In this document: positions 60,793-64,000 of the stretch, one piece after another | Numbering within the stretch: the first letter of the stretch is position 1 | How the letters are laid out: the number at the start of each line of letters is the position of its first letter | Assembly: GCA_027214385.1 (NCBI GenBank) | Contig: JAPVXR010000001.1 | Location: forward strand, 310,001-374,000 | Length of the DNA: 64,000 nucleotides | DNA from: Cryomorphaceae bacterium 1068 | GTDB taxonomy: Bacteria > Bacteroidota > Bacteroidia > Flavobacteriales_D > Cryomorphaceae | Reading direction: 5' to 3' | The notes under the pieces: model-generated | What the model saw: only the letters and a program-made list of their open reading frames with translations | What the model was told of the DNA's origin: nothing | The model's database searches: none | Translations under genes and position numbers: made by a program

Positions 60793-62551
60793 CTGTTCTA
60801 CCAAATATGCCTTCTGCAACTACGGTATAAACTCCAGGAGCCAAATCATTCACAAAAACGCTCAGTCTGCGGTCTCCGGCTATTTCACCTGAATGGATCT
60901 GCTTTACGATTTTTCCCGTGATGTCCGTCATGTAAACCGTTACATCCAATGTGCGCCTTGCATTGATTGGAATACTCACCAAATCTGTTGCGGGATTCGG
61001 GTAAACATTAGCCAAATTTATGAGGTCCTGTGTATTCACTGAGGTAACAGTACCCAGTATTTCAAAACTCCAGAAACCTTCGGGAGCGACGATTGGCCTC
61101 ATTTGAGTTTTACCATTTTCCGCTACAGCAGAAACATAGTACTCAATGACAGATCCTACGGGCTGAGCGGGAATATTGCCGAGCCATTCTACTCCTTCAC
61201 CCGGAGACATTTCCACTAAGTTAAAGTCATCGTCACCCACGAGCCTCCAGTGCAGAGTAGACGAGGCAATTCCCGATCGGTGCTCTACAGTGGCCATTAC
61301 TTCGTAAGGGTTTATTTGATCTTCGGTATCGGCAAGGGAGTTGTGTACAATTAGAAGCGGATCGTTTACCCCAACGCTATGTGTAATACAGTGAATGGCG
61401 CCCGCCAAGGCAATTATCTGGGAGCCCGGATCATCGCAATCGATCGGTACCAAAGTGTATCCGGGGAGCAGTTCCCCGTAGATTCTCGCCGCCGTGGTGT
61501 CGTATTCTTCTCGATAAGAGGGATAAATAAAGGTCTTATTGACAAAGACTCCGTTCGTGTAGGTTCTGTAGTATCCTGCAGGGTTATCATCAGGCCAGAG
61601 TCCACTTGGTGAATCGGGCATCGGAATTCGGATGACGTCATACTCTTCACCGAAATAATTCAAAAAATTATTGACCACATAATCGATGTTCGCATTGATC
61701 TGAGGCCCGTCAGCAATATCGTCAGGATAAGAACCTATAAGTAAGGTCTTTTCATCCAATATCTTCATGTGCATGTCAATATGATTGATAATGTCATATG
61801 GGAGAGCCGTCATTTTTACGTATCGGCTTATACCTTGAAAATTGCCAAGTATATCATCTATTTCTTCTTCGTCTTTCGCTGTTACATTATACGGATTACC
61901 TGGTTCGTTTTCCTCCAAAATCAATTCACTTGCGAAGGCTGTTCCCTGACCGTCAGACATGAAGTTTCCTCCTGTATTTACCAAGTCATTTGGCGCAGAA
62001 GTGGTCGTGTAGACGTCGATGCCCAATACATCGGCCAGCACGTCTGGAATCACATCGTCGTCGGGGCGAGGGCGGTTGTAGATCCAATCTACCAAAGTCA
62101 GCGTGTCGACACGGTTTCCGTAAACGGTATTCGCACCATAGTCACGGATCCATATTGAGTTTGATTCCGCATCGACGATCTGGACATTGGCCATGCTCTC
62201 CAGTGGTCCTCCTGCTGCGCTCCCCATGAGATAGCTCTCAGTGGAGCCCGGGTTTTCGCTGAATATAATCACTTGGGTTTCTTCCATTGCAGCTCGGGTG
62301 ATCTGCTTGAGAATGCTTGGAAAACTTCTCCAAGTGATTGTTAATGCCTGAATCTCTTCCCACTCTGCCATAGTTCTGAGATTATCAAATGGGGGAGGAG
62401 TCTCAATTCCTTTCGCCTGAGAAAAGTTGTAAGTGCTCATCTTAGCCTTCTCGGCTTCTGTCATATACCTAGGTAGTACTTGTTCAGATTCTTGGGAGAA
62501 TGCCGTGAAGCTTAGAGCAAATATGCTCAGAGTAGTAAAGATTCTTTTCAT
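60770..62551 (-). CDS. T9SS-secreted agmatine-deiminase-fold enzyme
   Basis: 593 aa. Signal peptide (about 1-19). Residues 40-400 form the agmatine deiminase / Porphyromonas-type PAD fold: MAEWEEIQALTITW, NSIWIRDYGAN (Asp), VNTGGNFMSDGQG, HIDMHMKI (His), and nucleophile Cys388 in GAIHCITHS. An Ig-like stretch (about 415-490) follows, then a T9SS type A sorting domain (ANVYPNPATDLVSIP; LAPGVYTVVAEG). It would hydrolyse guanidino groups of agmatine or arginine residues to ureido groups and ammonia outside the cell. Substrate choice, free or peptidyl, is not readable. Confidence 0.92.
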   Translation of the reverse strand: MKRIFTTLSIFALSFTAFSQESEQVLPRYMTEAEKAKMSTYNFSQAKGIETPPPFDNLRTMAEWEEIQALTITWRSFPSILKQITRAAMEETQVIIFSENPGSTESYLMGSAAGGPLESMANVQIVDAESNSIWIRDYGANTVYGNRVDTLTLVDWIYNRPRPDDDVIPDVLADVLGIDVYTTTSAPNDLVNTGGNFMSDGQGTAFASELILEENEPGNPYNVTAKDEEEIDDILGNFQGISRYVKMTALPYDIINHIDMHMKILDEKTLLIGSYPDDIADGPQINANIDYVVNNFLNYFGEEYDVIRIPMPDSPSGLWPDDNPAGYYRTYTNGVFVNKTFIYPSYREEYDTTAARIYGELLPGYTLVPIDCDDPGSQIIALAGAIHCITHSVGVNDPLLIVHNSLADTEDQINPYEVMATVEHRSGIASSTLHWRLVGDDDFNLVEMSPGEGVEWLGNIPAQPVGSVIEYYVSAVAENGKTQMRPIVAPEGFWSFEILGTVTSVNTQDLINLANVYPNPATDLVSIPINARRTLDVTVYMTDITGKIVKQIHSGEIAGDRRLSVFVNDLAPGVYTVVAEGIFGRTATPLLVR

Positions 62552-62560
62552 GCAAGCAAG

Positions 62561-62595
62561 GTAAAAAGAAAGGCCCGAAATTTCTTTCGAGCCTT
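62561..62595 (-). terminator. intrinsic terminator after the M56 peptidase gene
   Basis: Minus strand: AAGGCTCGAAA (62595-62585) pairs with TTTCGGGCCTT (62580-62570) with one G-U, then TTCTTTTT. It separates the blaI-M56 unit from the deiminase gene. Confidence 0.75.
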
Positions 62596-62618
62596 CAAAT
62601 GATCATAGGAATCTCAAT

Positions 62619-63863
62619 CTATTCCAATTCGAATTTAATCGGCAATGTCATCTTGACTTTCACCTTTTTACCACTTTGTTCCCCGGGAGTCCAAGCGGGC
62701 ATTTTGCCTACGGTTTCAAGAGCTGCATTGCGCAGTGCCACACTTTGCACGGAAGCTTTTTCTACCACCTCCGGGTTGGTCACATTTCCTGCTTCGTCAA
62801 TGACGAAAGTGACGAAAACCTTTCCTGTTTCATCAGCAGCGCTGGCCGATTTCGGGTAAACTGTGTTTTCTGACATGAAAGCAATCAAGCCCTCCATGCC
62901 ATCTTTAAATTCAGGCATTTTTTCGACCACATCGAAAACTTCGTCTGAATTGGTTTGAGCCGTTTGTGCTATAGCCGAGGGTTCAGAGCTACTCGTTGTG
63001 GCAGACTCTTCCTTGGTACAACTGTGCAATAGCAGAGCCACTGCTAACACGGGAATGGTTAAGAGATACTTCATTTTACCTGTTTGTTTAGTTTGATTTA
63101 TCATTTGTATTCTGGATTTGAGAAGTGTTTTTTTAGAGAATTGATTGCCGAGCAAATTGACGGGAATTCCTCCCAAAGACTGACTTACCAGCACATGCGA
63201 GTAGGTAATGGTATTTGAAAATCTTTCACAGACCACTTCGTCTGCGCGAAACTCGTGGTTCTCCTCTAAGGCGAATTCCAGGTAGTAGACTGCCGGATTA
63301 AACCACCCGATAATTTTCACCAACTGGATCAAAAGTTTGTCCGCTGAGTGCTTCTCTTCAACATGAACCTTTTCGTGTTCAAGAATCCACTCTTTGTTTT
63401 CAGCGGGAATTTCCTTTCCTAAGGCGATGAGGTTAAAAAAGCTCCATGCTTCCTTTGAATCAGTTTCGACCAGCTTCAATGAGGAAATGGGACTCGTAGA
63501 ATTCCAAGTAAAAAAGGAGAGGGTACCTAAGAGTCTTTTGATGAAAATCGCAGACCCTACCATAATCCCTAAAACGTAGATTGAAGCCAGAACTTCTTGA
63601 AAGGAAAAGTTGAATACCGTTGGTGAATCCGCCAAGGTGTTAGGCGAGATGGTAATGGCCTCCAACCTTAAGCTGGGTAAAAGACCCGACACTGGTTCCA
63701 GATAGCTGATACCTGGAATGGTCCAGGCTATTAGGATGGAGGATAGTAAAACCATCCGGTTAGTCAGGTGATTCTTTTCTTTTCGCAAGGCGAAGAAATA
63801 AAAGATGGCGAATAGTGATAAGTACAAATTCGCCTCCAGCGCGTACAACAGGGCGTTCATCAT
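62619..63863 (-). CDS. M56 family (BlaR1-type) metallopeptidase with TonB C-terminus
   Basis: 414 aa. Membrane helices near 9-26, 35-50, 88-108 and 263-280; the M56 zinc motif HEKVH lies at residues 163-167, with the third ligand expected in EENHEFRADE (about 200-209). Residues about 320-414 are a TonB C-terminal domain (FVTFVIDEAGNVTNPEVVEK; TPGEQSGKKVKVKMTL). Transmembrane protease that normally cleaves a BlaI-type repressor on a signal. ATGATG start; its ATG overlaps the blaI stop (ATGA). No penicillin-binding sensor domain is present. Confidence 0.92.
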   Translation of the reverse strand: MMNALLYALEANLYLSLFAIFYFFALRKEKNHLTNRMVLLSSILIAWTIPGISYLEPVSGLLPSLRLEAITISPNTLADSPTVFNFSFQEVLASIYVLGIMVGSAIFIKRLLGTLSFFTWNSTSPISSLKLVETDSKEAWSFFNLIALGKEIPAENKEWILEHEKVHVEEKHSADKLLIQLVKIIGWFNPAVYYLEFALEENHEFRADEVVCERFSNTITYSHVLVSQSLGGIPVNLLGNQFSKKTLLKSRIQMINQTKQTGKMKYLLTIPVLAVALLLHSCTKEESATTSSSEPSAIAQTAQTNSDEVFDVVEKMPEFKDGMEGLIAFMSENTVYPKSASAADETGKVFVTFVIDEAGNVTNPEVVEKASVQSVALRNAALETVGKMPAWTPGEQSGKKVKVKMTLPIKFELE

Positions 63864-64000
63864 TTCTTGTTGGTTTTAGCGTCCTCGATCATTTTTAAAA
63901 TTTCATCGAGATCGGATATGTCCATGTTCTTATCCTTTATGAAATAGGAGACCAAGTTTTTTGCTGAGCCGCCAAAGTAGCCTTCAACTACTTTTTCAGC
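63860..64000 (-). CDS. BlaI/MecI/CopY family repressor (C-terminal fragment)
   Basis: Last 46 codons only; the gene continues beyond the right edge. The end reads VVEGYFGGSAKNLVSYFIKD then ISDLDEILKMIEDAK, the typical dimerisation tail of BlaI/MecI repressors. It shares ATGA with the M56 peptidase gene, the classical blaI-blaR1 pairing. It should bind an operator upstream, outside the window, and be released by the peptidase. Confidence 0.87.
   Translation of the reverse strand, partial: AEKVVEGYFGGSAKNLVSYFIKDKNMDISDLDEILKMIEDAKTNKK

Overview
The window is chromosomal DNA from a member of the Bacteroidota, most likely a marine Flavobacteriia-type organism. The evidence is a T9SS type A sorting domain on a secreted deiminase, a DUF5103 'Plug' protein, a complete Na+-translocating NADH:quinone reductase operon (nqrABCDEF), the families DUF4412, DUF4199 and DUF6090, a CrtD/CruF-type carotenoid pair, the promoter pattern TTG-N18-20-TAnnTTTG in front of several genes, and few Shine-Dalgarno sequences. 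I saw no tRNA, rRNA, CRISPR array, insertion sequence or prophage, so this looks like core genome.

Layout. 0-0.4 kb: a candidate small RNA gene with its own promoter and terminator. 0.4-3.6 kb: a PerM/AI-2E transporter and an overlapping carotenoid pair. 4-6.3 kb: an unknown gene, an AraC regulator and a DUF421 protein. 6.5-12 kb: an outer-membrane barrel, YihY, DUF1328, an MscS channel, a eukaryotic-type topoisomerase IB and an AsmA-like protein. 12.1-22.6 kb: a receiver protein, a sigma-54 activator and a histidine kinase, followed by small stress-type genes (DUF2383 bundle, coiled-coil lipoprotein, YtxH, holin-X, PerM, PfpI, hemerythrin, MscS, CsbD, FNT channel). 22.8-29.7 kb: HlyIII, MATE, DUF4412, dnaX, then rpsF-rpsR-rplI and DUF4199. 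29.7-42.3 kb: an SDR, a barrel, a cation/proton antiporter, a LON-domain protein, a DivIC/FtsB-like protein, pruA, a two-component propeller kinase, apaG and the Plug protein. 42.5-48.5 kb: nqrA-F. 48.5-58.9 kb: small membrane proteins, a VWA protein, a third MscS, AIM24, an M28 peptidase, a nitroreductase, an M23/LysM peptidase, a barrel, and a MarR-YceI operon. 59-64 kb: a membrane-anchored MutS-like ATPase, a T9SS-secreted agmatine-deiminase-fold enzyme, and a BlaI/M56-TonB pair that runs off the right edge.

Two themes recur. One is envelope and osmotic homeostasis: three MscS channels, two PerM proteins, YihY, HlyIII, YtxH, CsbD and DUF1328. Some of these lie directly downstream of a sigma-54 two-component system that could control them. 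The other is Na+/H+ energetics (NQR and the antiporter), which fits a marine lifestyle.

Most novel candidates: the small RNA at 266-404, whose pyrimidine-rich loop contains the anti-Shine-Dalgarno 9-mer ACCTCCTTA; the MarR promoter with a perfect palindrome between its -33 and -7 boxes; several promoters whose -7 box nearly touches the start codon, suggesting leaderless mRNAs; a DnaX that lacks the four-cysteine zinc module; and a MutS-family ATPase with membrane segments.
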